In this document: positions 23,712 to 34,990 of the stretch, piece after piece
How positions within the stretch are numbered: the first letter of the stretch is position 1
How the letters are laid out: each line of letters begins with the position of its first letter
Source of the DNA: Theocolax elegans
Lineage: Eukaryota; Arthropoda; Insecta; Hymenoptera; Cerocephalidae
Assembly (NCBI GenBank): GCA_026168455.1
Contig: CM047426.1
Span: forward strand, 39,738,175-39,802,174
Reading direction: 5' to 3'
DNA length: 64,000 nucleotides
Made by a program: the position numbers and the translations under genes
Notes under the pieces: model-generated
Databases searched by the model: none
What the model was told of the DNA's origin: nothing
The model's input: the letters and a program-made list of their open reading frames with translations, nothing else

Positions 23712-24962
23712 TTATATGAAGAGTATATTCCTAAGGGTGAAGAACGAACTGTTGAAAAGTTTGATCAAAAAAGTCTGAACAATTTATTTAGAAAGAGTGG
23801 TTTATCTAAGGAACAATCAGAGTTCATGGCTTCAGAGTTTAAGAGACGAAATATGTTGACAAAGGGTACTCAAGTATGTGCATATCGTAATCGAGAGGAG
23901 CGCTTTAGAAATTATTTCAAGAATGATTCTAATATGGTTTATTGCACGGATGTGAAAGGTCTTATTGATGAATTGAAACCTGACATATACAAACCTGAAA
24001 ATTGGCGACTATTCATTGATTCATCAAAGCGCAGCCTTAAAGCAGTACTCCTCCATATCACAAATAAATATGCTCCTATACCATTAGCACATTCAACAGT
24101 ACTTAAAGAAGAGTATTCCAATCTTGAACTACTTTTAACGAAAATAAAATATAGAGAACATAAATGGCAAATATGTGGCGATTTAAAGATTTTATCTATA
24201 ATACTTGGACAACAATCTGGATTTACGAAGTACCCATGTTATTTATGCATGTTTGATAGCAGAGATAGAGAAAAACACTACAAAAAGAAAATTTGGCCAT
24301 TAAGAGAATCGTTTGAACCTGGTAAACAGAATGTTATAAAAGATCCACTCGTTGATCCTTCGCAAATTTTGATACCGCCTCTGCATATAAAGCTTGGATT
24401 GATAAAGCAATTAGTTAAAGCTTTGAACAAGGACGGTCAATGCTTTCAATATATAAGCAAAGTATTTCCCCATAAATCTGATGCTAAATTAAATGAAGGT
24501 ATTTTTGATGGTCCTGAAATCCGAACTTTATTTAGAGACGAAAACTTTGAACAAAGCATGACCGATGTTGAAAAGGCAGCATGGTTAAGTTTTAAAGAGG
24601 TATCGACGAAATTTTTGGGTAATACCAAAGACACGAATTATAAAGCTATTGTGAAAAGAATGGTAGGTAATTTTGAAAAATTGGGTTGTCTAATGAACTT
24701 AAAACTTCATTTTCTTGATTCACACGTTGATCAGTTTCCTGAAAATAACGGAGACTTTAGTGAAGAGCATGGTGAACGATTTCACCAAGATTTAAAGGAG
24801 TTTGAACGTAGATTTCAAGGAAACTGGAGTATCAACATGTTAGCAGATTACTGCTGGATGATAAAAAGAGAAACATCTGCGAAAAAAGGACAAAAACGTG
24901 TCAGAAATCCACTACATCGGTCATTCGAAGAGAAACGTGTACGTAAGCGTAAACCAATTTAA
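23712..24962 (+). CDS. conserved arthropod orphan protein, nearly intact
   Basis: The open frame runs from after a TGA at about 23709 to TAA at 24960-24962. The first ATG is at 23826, giving 378 codons, but conserved-looking sequence continues upstream of it, so the true N-terminus is probably truncated or in another exon. Landmarks: WRLFIDSSKRSLKAVLLH, HKWQICGDLKILSIILGQQS, a Cys pair in YPCYLCMFDSRDREKH, LIPPLHIKLGLIKQ, FSEEHGERFHQDLKEFERRF and a basic C-terminus ending RVRKRKPI. I know this as a high-copy, intronless family in arthropods and other animals, with no assigned function. The conserved DSS, GDLK and EEHGERFHQD blocks look like an RNase-H-like or nuclease fold, but that is inference. 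It lies divergent from the pX-like fragment. Its long open frame amid decayed neighbours is unusual. Confidence 0.7.
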   Translation, partial: LYEEYIPKGEERTVEKFDQKSLNNLFRKSGLSKEQSEFMASEFKRRNMLTKGTQVCAYRNREERFRNYFKNDSNMVYCTDVKGLIDELKPDIYKPENWRLFIDSSKRSLKAVLLHITNKYAPIPLAHSTVLKEEYSNLELLLTKIKYREHKWQICGDLKILSIILGQQSGFTKYPCYLCMFDSRDREKHYKKKIWPLRESFEPGKQNVIKDPLVDPSQILIPPLHIKLGLIKQLVKALNKDGQCFQYISKVFPHKSDAKLNEGIFDGPEIRTLFRDENFEQSMTDVEKAAWLSFKEVSTKFLGNTKDTNYKAIVKRMVGNFEKLGCLMNLKLHFLDSHVDQFPENNGDFSEEHGERFHQDLKEFERRFQGNWSINMLADYCWMIKRETSAKKGQKRVRNPLHRSFEEKRVRKRKPI

Positions 24963-24973
24963 AAAAACATCGG

Positions 24974-24995
24974 AAGAGAGAGAGAGAGAGAGAGA
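24974..24995. repeat. (GA)n tract at the 3-prime end of a retrotransposon
   Basis: An uninterrupted GA tract abuts the (ATGA)4 tail of the minus-strand non-LTR element. A matching GA tract lies at the other end (29778-29805). Confidence 0.85.
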
Positions 24996-25333
24996 ATGAA
25001 TGAATGAATGAATCTGGTTTTTGGGCCTTTTGGGATAGAAACCCCGTAGGCACTTCAGCAATACATTTGAGATAATATGTACAAATAAATAAAAATAACA
25101 ATGAATAAAAATCCTTAAAACTACGCAACAAAAAATAAAATATATATATACAAACATAATAAAATTAAAAATTAAAATTTGATGGTTAAACAAAAGAAAT
25201 TTTAACGCATTGTAAAAATAATAAATAAAATAAAATACAATGATCGCCATACAAGAATTACAAGCAATGAAAAATTTAAATTTAAATAACGCATGAATAA
25301 TACTGATTTAATAACTAAACTATAAAATCTATT

Positions 25334-28282
25334 CTACTCCGCTTGGAAACGAGGGATGGACCGCAAAACTATTCGCTCGTTGTTTACCCGGTCGGACCAA
25401 GCTGCCTGGTCGAGTCCAAACAGATGATCGAAAAGGGAACGTGTGAAATGGTTTATAGAGGAATTCATAAAGTTGTCGATGGGCAGGGAGTTTACTATGC
25501 GGGATGATGTAATGACGAAAGATTTATTTAAGGCTTCTACGCGAGGTGGTAAGTATGTGAGTGCTTTAGGCGGATGGCGTGATGAGGTACGAGGATTGGT
25601 GACTGGGTTATTTAATAATGAGAAATGAACTGCGAGGTATGATGGTGAGTTATGTATTATGATATTGTATGCTAATGATCCAATGAGGTAGGAGCGTCTG
25701 GACTCGACCGACAGCCATTTTAGATCAAGCCTATGCGGCGTCACATGATCATATCTGCGCAGATCGCCCCTCACAAATCTTACGCACGCATTTAGTAATC
25801 TCTGTAACTTTAGATTTTTGGTTTGATCAATGTCGTCATAAACCGCACACGCATAATCAAAATGCGGGAAAATGAGCGCTTCCACCAGGTTTTTCCTTAG
25901 TTTACGCGATAGAGTTCTTCTATAGTATCTTAAGGAGTGAAGGACTCCATGAACCCGTTTGGAAATTGCTAAAACCTGTTTTGACCAATCCAATGTGGGC
26001 GAAATGAACAATCCCAGAGACTTAACCTCACTTTCATACTGCAAATATTCATTCCCAATTTGAACTCTCGGGGCAGTGTTAAGATCTATACGGGAAATAA
26101 ACGCCTGACTGCCCAGGATTATAACCTTCGTTTTATTTACATTCAATTTGAGACCATTTTTGTTCGCCCAACCGGCAATCGCATTTGCATCTTCCGAGAT
26201 TTGCTGAACTCCTGTTTCGAATCCCGCCGGATAAAACGAAGAATAAACCTGGGCATCATCCGCAAACAACATACATTTGCTATATTTCAAGACATTCGGT
26301 AAATCATTAATAAAAATGGAAAATAAAATCGAACCAAGTACACTGCCCTGAGGTACACCCGCATTTATATTCAACCAATCGGACAGTTCACCACCCTCAC
26401 CCTCCACCGCCTGTAAGCGACCTACCAGATACCTGTAGAACCAATTTAAGACATTTTCTGAACAACCAATATTACTTAATTTGGTAATAAGCACATCATG
26501 AGGCACAGTATCGAAGGCCTTGGAGAAGTCAAACAACATAAGAATAGTAATCTTCCGAGAGTCGATGGCTCTTCTGACATCATCCAGGACCCCCAACAAT
26601 GCTGTCTGAGTGCTATGGCCTTTACGAAAGCCTGCCTGTCTGTCAATAAATTATTTGTCTCTAAGTAATTAGAGAGTTGTAGATGTACAATGCGCTCGAG
26701 TACTTTCGATAATTCGCATAACTTAGCAATTGGCCTGGTATCCGCACACGTTACAATTTTACTAGTTTTAGCAGTCGGGAAAAAAACTTATTGTTATATA
26801 CTTCGGCAAGCGGAAAGATTAATTGTGTCTCTAAGAGTCTAAGCATCTTTAAGGAGATTCCGTCAATACCTACTGCTTTAGAGATAGATTTCAGTATTGC
26901 ATGTCTAACCCCTTTGGCCGTTACTACAGAGAAAGAAAAGGAAGGAGATGAGGATGACGATGAGCAAGTGTTAGAAATGATGGATGCTAACGACTGAACT
27001 GAGAGAGGGGGTGATCGGTTTGAGATGGAGGCATAATGGGTATTGAGTTGATGAGGTGAAACAACTTTTAATGGAGAAGTATGAGCCCTTGAGCAAAATC
27101 CCATATTCCGAAGAGACTTCCAGGAGCTAGCAGGATCTTTATTTACACCTAATTTATTTGCAAGAAACTTAAATTTACTGGAATTTAACGAATTTGATAC
27201 TCTATTTCTAAGCTCCTTATAGTTTCTATAATCCAGTGGATCTCCTGAAATACGGAACCTTACAAAAGCATTATTTCTTTCTCTAATGGACAGTTTTATT
27301 TCACGTGTGACCCATGGTTTCTGTGAATTTTTAATGGTGATGAATTTCAATGGTGCCAGAGCATTAAATGAATTTATGATTGATTGGTTAATGTTTGTTA
27401 ATAAAGAGGAGATGATTTCGAATGAGTTAGAATATGAGGAAAGGGGTTGGTCGGGCCAAGCAGGAGCCAATGGGTTGTTCATGAAAGATGTGAATGTGGT
27501 GGCGAGAGTCTGTAAGTTTACCTCTTCCAGATTTCTCCTCCAAAACTTCCTCTCCCCTACTTTTTGATTACTCGGTACAATTAATTCCAGACTAATGGAG
27601 TCGTGGCCGGCTGCGAAGGGAGCAGTAGATTTCAGATATTTGAAGTTTGGCACCGGCTCACGAATCAGGAAGAGGTCTAACCAAGTGTGAGAGAAACCGT
27701 TCGATGTCGCTGCATGATGGGTCGGCTCCGATGGTATGAGCGAAAGGCCCAATGCCATCAGATTCGACTTCATCATGTTAGCAGCTGCACTGTTTGAGTT
27801 CATATCGATGTTGAAATCACCCGTGACGATAACGCTGTTGCAATCAGGTAAAATATCAGAAAGAACCTCAAAAAATTCGGTAGGATAGGCGGTTGTTGGT
27901 CTACGATAGACCACCGCTAGAAGAGTCGTTAATGAGCCACTCACCAAGCGTAGGATTAAGAATTCCGGTTTGTTAGAAAAAACCGGATCCGAGTTTGCAA
28001 CAACGCTAACCTTATACTCCTCACGTATGTACGCCGCCACTCCACCGCCCCCCCCCCTACCTACACGATCCAATCTGTGCAATACATAACCAGGTAATTC
28101 AAAAATATCAGATGAATCGTGTTCAGTAAGGAAGGTTTCGGTTAAAGCGATGACATCGAAAGATCTCGGATAGATTGAAGCTTCAATGGCTGCAAAATGA
28201 GTTTTTAGACGATTTATGTTAGTATGAGAGATGGAAAATGAGTTAGATGAAATGAGTTTATTATTTTTATTGGCCCGACCAC
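25334..28282 (-). pseudogene. ORF2: APE-type endonuclease and reverse transcriptase
   Basis: Encodes the enzymes of target-primed reverse transcription. The endonuclease spans about 26760-28282: an N-terminal region with FDVIALTETFL, then VTGDFNID, then AAGHDSISLEL (catalytic Glu, Asp and terminal His-Asp region). The reverse transcriptase follows to 25334, with DFSKAFDTVPHDVL, NAGVPQGSVLGS and CMLFADDAQVYSS (the FADD catalytic pair). The open frame starts near 28280, upstream of the first methionine. Two one-base slips break it, one in a T run near 26785 and one near 26625 in the conserved RQAGFRKGHST region. The clade is Jockey/LOA/CR1-like; I cannot fix it without a tree. Confidence 0.9.
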
Positions 28283-28408
28283 TCCTGTCTCATTTAGCAT
28301 GCGAGGAAGATGAGGAAAGCGGCTGCAGGTTTAGTATGTCGGCTTCAGAGGTTACACGCTTCAATGGCCCATCTCTCGTCTCCCGTATATATACTTTTAA
28401 ATTAACTA

Positions 28409-29489
28409 CTAGGGGCCTCGCATAGCCCAACTCTGAACACTTTCGATTAGCTGACGACCAAAGTTTAAAAATGGATTTGGCCATAATGGTCTAATAAAAA
28501 TGGCATTATTTTCTCCCTCTCCGAAAATTTCACGCGCCTTTCGTCCTTTCAGAAGGTACGCTTTGTTCCCGACCGCATCTCTGGCTGACGTAGAGAATAA
28601 TCTAACAACAACCCCTTTGCTTTTAGGTTGCGAAGCGCTCTCACCGGAGCCTGAACCCACTCGCGAAACCCACGGACGAATGTCAACAACCGGCTTTGCC
28701 AGCAACGGCAGGTTAATTACTCCAACTAATTTTTCTACTAACATCTCATCCGAGGATCTCGAGACCAGCGGAAGGCCCAGTACAAGCACTTCACAAGTGT
28801 CTTTAAGTGAGTCGACTGAAACAGCGGTGCGCGAGACGTTCATAGAACACTTCGACACGTCAGTCTCCAACGCCTGTAATCGCGAGTTTACCGTGTTTAA
28901 TTTTGTACTCATGTCACTAATTTTCCGGTTTGTCTGCTCCTCGAGCGTGTCAACGCGTTCTCGAAGCGCCTTAAGATCAGCCCCGACCATATCCACCTTC
29001 TCTTCTACTCGATCAACCATTTCCGTAATCAAACTAATATCTTTTCAGATCTTCTCTGAGACCACGCGCAAATGTTTCTAACCACGGCGGTGGAGCGGTC
29101 GCTATTTGAACGGAGTCCACGAGAGTATCACAAGCTATCTGATTGGAGAAGGTGGGCGCGGTGTCGCGTGGTTGCTTGGCAACCTTCGTTGTTGATGGCG
29201 ACGGAGGCGAGGCAACGCGCTTCGCGCAAGAAGTAGAGGGAGTGGGCGTGGCCATCGGTGGGATAACGTCGGTCTCCTCAGTCAGCCGCGGCAACCCAGT
29301 CGGTGGCGCCCCCGCCTCGGTAGTGTTATGAATCACCGCCTTGATTCGCGCTAGTACGCAACAGCGACGCTCTGATGAGCCCGGCGCGATTTCAAAACAA
29401 TTAGTATGAACTAGGCTGTTACATACTGCGCAAACCTCGGAATAATCCTTCCTCGTGACACGACCACCGCGGTATTTTTTGCAACTCAT
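28409..29489 (-). pseudogene. ORF1: zinc-finger and coiled-coil RNA-binding protein
   Basis: Starts at 29489 with a PHD-like Cys/His finger (C-x2-C spaced residues in EVCAVCNSLVHTNCFE), then a low-complexity Pro/Thr/Ser segment to about 29034. A one-base slip there shifts the frame into a 207-codon piece with a heptad coiled coil (VEEKVDMVGADLKALRERVD...) and an RRM-like region with VLVLGLPLVSRS and FIRPLWPN. This finger, coiled coil, RRM order is usual for ORF1 of several animal non-LTR clades. It overlaps nothing and lies about 125 bases before ORF2. Confidence 0.8.
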
Positions 29490-29777
29490 CTAACCTTGCC
29501 AGGTGTCACGTACTCCTAAATATTGGCTGACCTGCTGTTTTTAACCGCCCATGCGAAGTCCACTGAACTGCTCAGCTAACCTCCAAAGAATATCTCGATT
29601 TTCAATATAAAATCACAAGTACCACTGTCCACAGAAAGTTGCAACTATTATTTGAATAGCTCCTGCAGACAGCCTCCGGTCCTATCAACTGCTGTAAAAA
29701 CTCCAGGCGGCGATGTGAGCAAACAATGATAGCGAGAACACAGAGTACAAAAATAAGGAGGCTTTTACTCACGGAGC

Positions 29778-29805
29778 AGAGAGAGATAGAGAGAGAGAGA
29801 GAGAC
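29778..29805. repeat. (GA)n tract at the 5-prime end of the retrotransposon
   Basis: GA tract with one GATA interruption, the counterpart of 24974-24995. Together they look like a duplicated or split microsatellite target. Confidence 0.8.
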
Positions 29806-30547
29806 AAACATAGACAAAATGTTAAGATTAACATAAACAATAGGCTAAGTTAATATCTTGAATTTATAGTCAATGCTGTGAAAGACTCGTATTTCAGACG
29901 TAAAATTTGTAAAAAATCGATAAATTTACCACATACAGTTCTAGCCACCGCCCTCTAGAAGTAGTTTTTACACAATCTGACTTCAAATTCATGATCAGCG
30001 ATCTGAAAAACCCCCAGGATAGTATTTCCAATGTTTATCGACTCTTCAAAAGACGCATGATTAAATTTTAATATTGTTTAAAGCCAGTTTAAGCAAAATT
30101 TCGACTTTTACCGATTTCGTCATCGTTTCAGCCCCATACAGAGGACTAGAATCGCGTTAAAAAAAATTTGAAGGTATGGTTTTCCATGTATTTTTTCACG
30201 TAGAATTCGATTTTGAAGTCCAATTAACCATATCTCATGATTTGTTTTTTCTAGACTCGAAAAACCGCAAAAAAACCGTAAAAAATGAGGTTTTTTCAAT
30301 AAAACTCTCAGAAAAGGTAGGAAAACCCTATATTTTTATCACAGATTCGCATTCAGCGTCGAAAAATACATGGGAATATGTATGTCCGGTCAAAAGTTCA
30401 GACATTTTTTTTCATTTTGTGGGCCTGTGTTATTCTACGATCAGCTAATTTTAATACAGCATTTCTTTGACAATTGTTTAAATGATATAGAGCATGCAGT
30501 ACGTTTGCTGGTTTGGGATCGAGTGACTGTCGACATTGTCGGAGCCA
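29806..30547. other. non-coding sequence next to the Polinton ATPase
   Basis: No gene is supported. The text (for example AGCCCCATACAGAGGACTAG, then AAAACCGCAAAAAAACCG) has the look of a foldback arm, but I could not find its partner in the window. Two overlapping open frames at 30176-30594 have no recognisable domain. Confidence 0.35.
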
Positions 30548-31250
30548 TTATATATGCAATACTGATAGGTCACGAGAAGGAACACCTCTCTTAATATTTT
30601 TCGGTGTATAAACATATTGAAAAGAATCGTCAGGAAAAATATTAGTGCGCACTCTACATATTTCTGGAGTATTTTGTTTTAAGTCAAGTAATAAATAGCC
30701 ATGAGGTACAGACGTAGCATCCATATAAGATTCTTGTAAAAATTTTGGATTTTCAGGGTATACTTGGCAAGCCATATGTTGTATTTGAGCACGATCCCTT
30801 GGATTTTTAAAAATTACAATATAATTTGAATTGAGTGAAATGTCTTTTTGTTTTGTACCTTGATGAAATAAATTTTGCGTTATAAAAATTATACTCATAT
30901 TTTTATGGTGACTTCTTTTTGTAAATAAATCGGCAACAGTATTATTTGATGACTCGCGCATTAAATCATCGATCACTACCAACTTTGGACGAGAATCCGA
31001 CGCAAAATCCTCGTTTTGAGGTAACCATACTGTCTCAGTCTTGCCACTCTGAGTAATACAATAGTTTACGGGCAAAAACGGTATCGGACATTTTGTCAAT
31101 TTGTCGGAAAAACCGTTTAACAAAGTACGTTTTACCACATCCTGTGGGTCCACAAATCATTGATGTCCATGTGTGTTTCCACGATATCGTTTTAAAATTA
31201 ACAATAAAAACTCTAAATTCAAGCTTGTTTCTGACCGCGGAGGGCCACAA
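30548..31250 (-). pseudogene. Polinton packaging ATPase (FtsK/HerA, A32-like), broken
   Basis: The motor that in virus-like Polintons would package DNA into the capsid. Walker A is ICGPTGCGKTYFVKRFF (about 31110-31160), Walker B is PKLVVIDDLMRES (about 30955-30995), followed by SIIFITQNLFHQG and the conserved IVIFKNPRDRAQIQHMA. The C-terminal region GYLLLDLKQNTPEICRVRT ends at TAA near 30548. A frameshift at about 31035-31150 separates the Walker A piece from the rest. The N-terminus is short. Confidence 0.85.
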
Positions 31251-31548
31251 GGGCGGATACGTACGAGAATTCAGCTAATAATCGTACGTATGCGGCGAAA
31301 GAATCTAGCGTACTGAACCGCGGGTATTAGCTTAGATATATTTATAAGCTGATATTTAATAAACAAATAAGAATAAGCTAGTTTGAAATAAAAATATGAA
31401 TTTATAATACAATTGTAAAAGTAATTGGAGTGTAATTTATGCATTAAAATATTGAATTTATTAAATAAATTTTTTTATTAATAATATGGATAGAAAGGAT
31501 AGAGGAAGTGAAAATATTTAAATAACACATATTATTACAATTTATAGT
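31251..31548. other. AT-rich spacer
   Basis: No gene or repeat recognised. Confidence 0.4.
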
Positions 31549-32044
31549 CTATTGATTTTTTTGAAAATACATTATAAACAACTTTTGTTCAAAATAATCG
31601 TTAGAACTTATCTACCTGAGTTACAATTCTTAATTTCAAAATCTCGAAGAAATAGAACACCCGGAAATATTGAATATGAAAAAAAGGCGACCACGTCACA
31701 ATCGGTTTTGATCTAACACCGCTCAAAAGATCACATTTTTCGAGAGCTTACGAATGGCGTGGGTTAGGTTATTGGCCAAGACTGCTGGTGTAAGTTATGC
31801 CCTAAAATACATGAAAATTAGTGATTTTATGAGGTTTATGAGGCATAACTGACACCAGCAGTCTTGGCCAATAACCTAACCACCGCCAGTCGAAAGCTCT
31901 CGAAAAATGTGATCTTTTGAGCGGTGTTAGATCAAAATCGATTGTGGCGTGGTCGCCTTTTTTTGATATTGAATATTTCCGGGTGTTCTATTTCTTCGAG
32001 ATTTTGAAATTAAGAATTGTAACTCAGGTAGATAAGTTCTAACG

Positions 32045-32047
<3 letters not shown>
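31549..32047. mobile_element. inner 500 bases of a foldback element (partial copy)
   Basis: Almost identical to 32911-33407, the centre of the complete foldback downstream: both arms from GAAAATACATTATAAACAAC to the central turn near 31810 and back. It lacks the outer arms and ends in a (TA)n tract at 32047-32076. The very high identity of the two copies indicates a recent event or gene conversion. Confidence 0.8.
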
Positions 32048-32079
<32 letters not shown>

Positions 32080-32113
32080 TGTAATATAATTTATACAGAT
32101 TTACAACAATACA

Positions 32114-32660
32114 TTAATATACAATTCTTTTTAAACTATTATCATTGTTATACAAATAAAAATATCGCGTACTGTCCATATGAATCGGACAATGAGGATT
32201 TTCATTCAACATATTTTGAGACTTGATATTAGCTATTGTGAAATGTAAAGAATTAATTTTTCTCACTTCTATAGTTTGCAATATTTTTGTTACGTGTACG
32301 TTCTCGCGAGTTACAATATCGTTGAGTACAATATTTTTTTTCAAGCGTTCGCAATCATCAGTCTCGCACACTAACATATCACATAAACTACAAACTTCCA
32401 ACAACAGTCAAAATTCATCTGATAAAATATATGTACATTACAAAGTTTTGACAATTTTTTTAACATTTTTAACATTTCGTTATATTTTGTATTGCATTCT
32501 TCGCTCTTATAACTATTTTCCTTTAAAATTATTAATGTGTGCAAAGCTTTGTGCCATGCTAATCCTTCCAATGTATTTTTGTATTGTGGAAAATAATTAT
32601 ATACAATTTTTACAATATGTATTGGTTAAATTAAGCCAAGCATTATTATCTGGAACATAA
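32114..32660 (-). pseudogene. minus-strand coding remnant, family unrecognised
   Basis: Three open pieces (NAWLNLTNTYCKNC near 32640, LEGLAWHKALHTLIIL near 32550, then LEVCSLCDMLVCETDDC and NENPHCPIHMDS) read in order with small frame slips. Cysteine pairs and the position between the polymerase and the ATPase suggest a Polinton accessory gene, but I recognise no family. Described by location only. Confidence 0.35.
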
Positions 32661-32705
32661 AAAATAATATTTTTATTTATACTTCATTATTAAATATATA
32701 TATGT

Positions 32706-33653
32706 GGGCTATTTTACGTCAAGTGGTACGATGAAAATTTTAAATCGCTCCAAAATTTGAGAACAGGCTGGAAATATCTTCCAGAAGATAGAAAAAAAAT
32801 GTTAGGTGTTAAAAATAATTTGCCTACGAGTTATTCCATCATGGAAAATGGAAATTTTTCAATTTTTTAGAAAAATTGCTATTTTCGAAGCCATTTATCT
32901 CAAAATCTATTGATTTTTTTGAAAATACATTATAAACAACTTTTGTTCAAAATAATCGTTAGAACTTATCTACCTGAGTTACAATTCTTAATTTCAAAAT
33001 CTCGAAGAAATAGAACACCCGGAAATATTGAATATGAAAAAAAGGCGACCACGTCACAATCGGTTTTGATCTAACACCGCTCAAAAGATCACATTTTTCG
33101 AGAGCTTACGAATGGCGTGGGTTAGGTTATTGGCCAAGACTGCTGGTGTAAGTTATGCCCTAAAATACATGAAAATTAGTGATTTTATGAGGTTTATGAG
33201 GCATAACTGACACCAGCAGTCTTGGCCAATAACCTAACCACCGCCAGTCGAAAGCTCTCGAAAAATGTGATCTTTTGAGCGGTGTTAGATCAAAATCGAT
33301 TGTGGCGTGGTCGCCTTTTTTTGATATTGAATATTTCCGGGTGTTCTATTTCTTCGAGATTTTGAAATTAAGAATTGTAACTCAGGTAGATAAGTTCTAA
33401 CGATTATTTTGAACAATAGTTGTTTATAATGTATTTTCAAAAAAATCAATAGATTTTGTGATAAATGGCTTTGAAAATAGCAATTTTTCTAAAAAATTGA
33501 AAAATTTCCATTTTTCATGGTGGAATAACTCGTAGGCAAATTATTTTTAACACCTAACATTTTTTTTCTATCTTCTGGAAGATATTTCCAGCCTGTTCTC
33601 AAATTTTGGAGCGATTTAAAATTTTCATCGTACCACTTGACGTAAAATAGCCC
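32706..33653. mobile_element. complete long foldback element in a (TA)n tract
   Basis: A 948-base near-perfect palindrome. The end reads GGGCTATTTTACGTCAAGTG at 32706 and, inverted, at 33634-33653. Arms run about 470 bases to a central turn near 33175. Short TA-rich tracts flank both ends, so a TA target duplication is likely. The end and the ACGTCAAGTGGTACGAT block are related to the element at 58999-59970 (ACGTGAAGTGGTCCGAT). It has no coding capacity. The 60-70-codon frames at its right edge are incidental. Confidence 0.9.
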
Positions 33654-33737
33654 ATATATATATATATACATATATATATATTTACATAACACACCATACT
33701 TATATTTAAAACTAAGTGTACATATTTTCTATTATTA

Positions 33738-34990
33738 TTATACACACATTTTCTTATAACCATAAGAATATGATATATATTCATTTTCATGCCGTCTTTT
33801 AAGGTTATTGGCTTTAGTTTTTTTGGTTTTTTCTTTTGTTACAACGTCATGAAAAGCAGTACGACGTGTAGCGTTATATTTACATTCAATTATATTATCT
33901 ATATTTAATACGAGAGCTTTAATCTTATCATAATTTACAGTATTCACAGTCGATGAATTTAACGTGATACCCTTAATTTTACAAACTTCATGAGTAGTTC
34001 CGTTAGGGGTATTTACAATGTAAGAATAAAAGTTAGGACCGGTTGAAACAAATTTACAAATATAACTGTTTTTTCCGTAGCATTCTAATTCATACGTCAT
34101 ATCGCCCAATAATCCGTCTGTAGGTATCTTGTATTCATTTGGAGTGTTTTTATTTATATAGGTACACGAGTCTGTATCGTAATATAATATTCTACTATGT
34201 AATGTTTATAAGTAAGAATGTAATTTTAATCGTGTTGGAGCTGTTGTATATGCTGCAATAACAACATTATACTTCCAATTTATGCAAAAAACTTCCTGAT
34301 TAACCGGTAAAACATTAAATAATTCTTTATCATTACATTCAAGAATTTCAATTAATCTGTTTCTGTCTCTAATAACTTCAGTAGTACCCATATTTTCCCC
34401 CTAACCAATTTTCTTTTTTTTTTAAAGTATGCCTTCCTCTGTTTCATATTCTTTTAAATACTTTTCACGCGATTCATTATCAGTACAATTTGTAAGCCAC
34501 CCACTCGCTTGTTGTTTAAGTTTTAAAAATGTATTAATGTATTCAACAAATAGTCCACCTTTATCATTGCTCTCATCACGTTTAAACTGAGTTACACTAT
34601 ATTGCCATATTTCATATATAGCTGATATAGTGTACCCTACATTTAAACCTTTTTTTAATTCTTCAGAGATTCAAGTACCTGCTAACTCTCTATCCATAAT
34701 GTTTTCGTGGGTGCATTTAGTTTGTGTCAAATTTTCACAACAGGATCGACACAATGGAAATATTAATTTGTTATGCATCGGTACTGGTAGTACGGGTAAA
34801 AATAACTCTCTTGGAGGTAAAACTACATTTTATCAATCCTTCAACTTTTTGAATATTAAAATTATTTCATGTTAAAATTTTACATTTATCACGCACAAAA
34901 ATATCAGGATGACCTACAGAGAATTTCCCTACCTTACATATATAAGGATATAATGAGCTAATGTCCTTCTCTTTCACACATTCCTGTACC
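33738..34990 (-). pseudogene. Polinton protein-primed DNA polymerase B, C-terminal part
   Basis: Family-B polymerase of Polintons. On the minus strand, motif A (DISSLYPYICK, near 34960) is followed by the fingers region, damaged by several stops at 34400-34900, then QEVFCINWKYNVVIAAY at 34206-34391, the motif C core YYDTDS near 34170, and the C-terminal region from GDMTYELE to the stop at 33738. The exonuclease and terminal-protein parts upstream of 34990 are missing. It is on the same strand as the ATPase, pX-like and capsid-like fragments, so all may derive from one element. Confidence 0.85.

Larger units (their letters stand above)
24996..29777 (-). mobile_element. non-LTR retrotransposon between (GA)n tracts
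   Basis: A near full-length 4.8-kb minus-strand element: 5-prime UTR (about 29490-29777), ORF1 (28409-29489), ORF2 (25334-28282) and a 3-prime UTR ending in (ATTC)4 at 24996-25013. Both sides are GA microsatellite, as if the element had inserted in a single GA tract. Coding damage is limited to a few one-base slips, so it is fairly young. Base composition (GC-richer than the flanks) fits that. Confidence 0.85.

Noticed and set aside
24901..25250. Minus-strand frames of 76 and 109 codons
   Set aside because: They span the GA tract and the retrotransposon 3-prime end and cross an element boundary.
28500..29081. 193-codon plus-strand frame
   Set aside because: Shadow of ORF1 of the minus-strand retrotransposon.
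22715..34990. Intact endogenous virus
   Set aside because: All Polinton genes are truncated or frameshifted and no terminal repeats were found.
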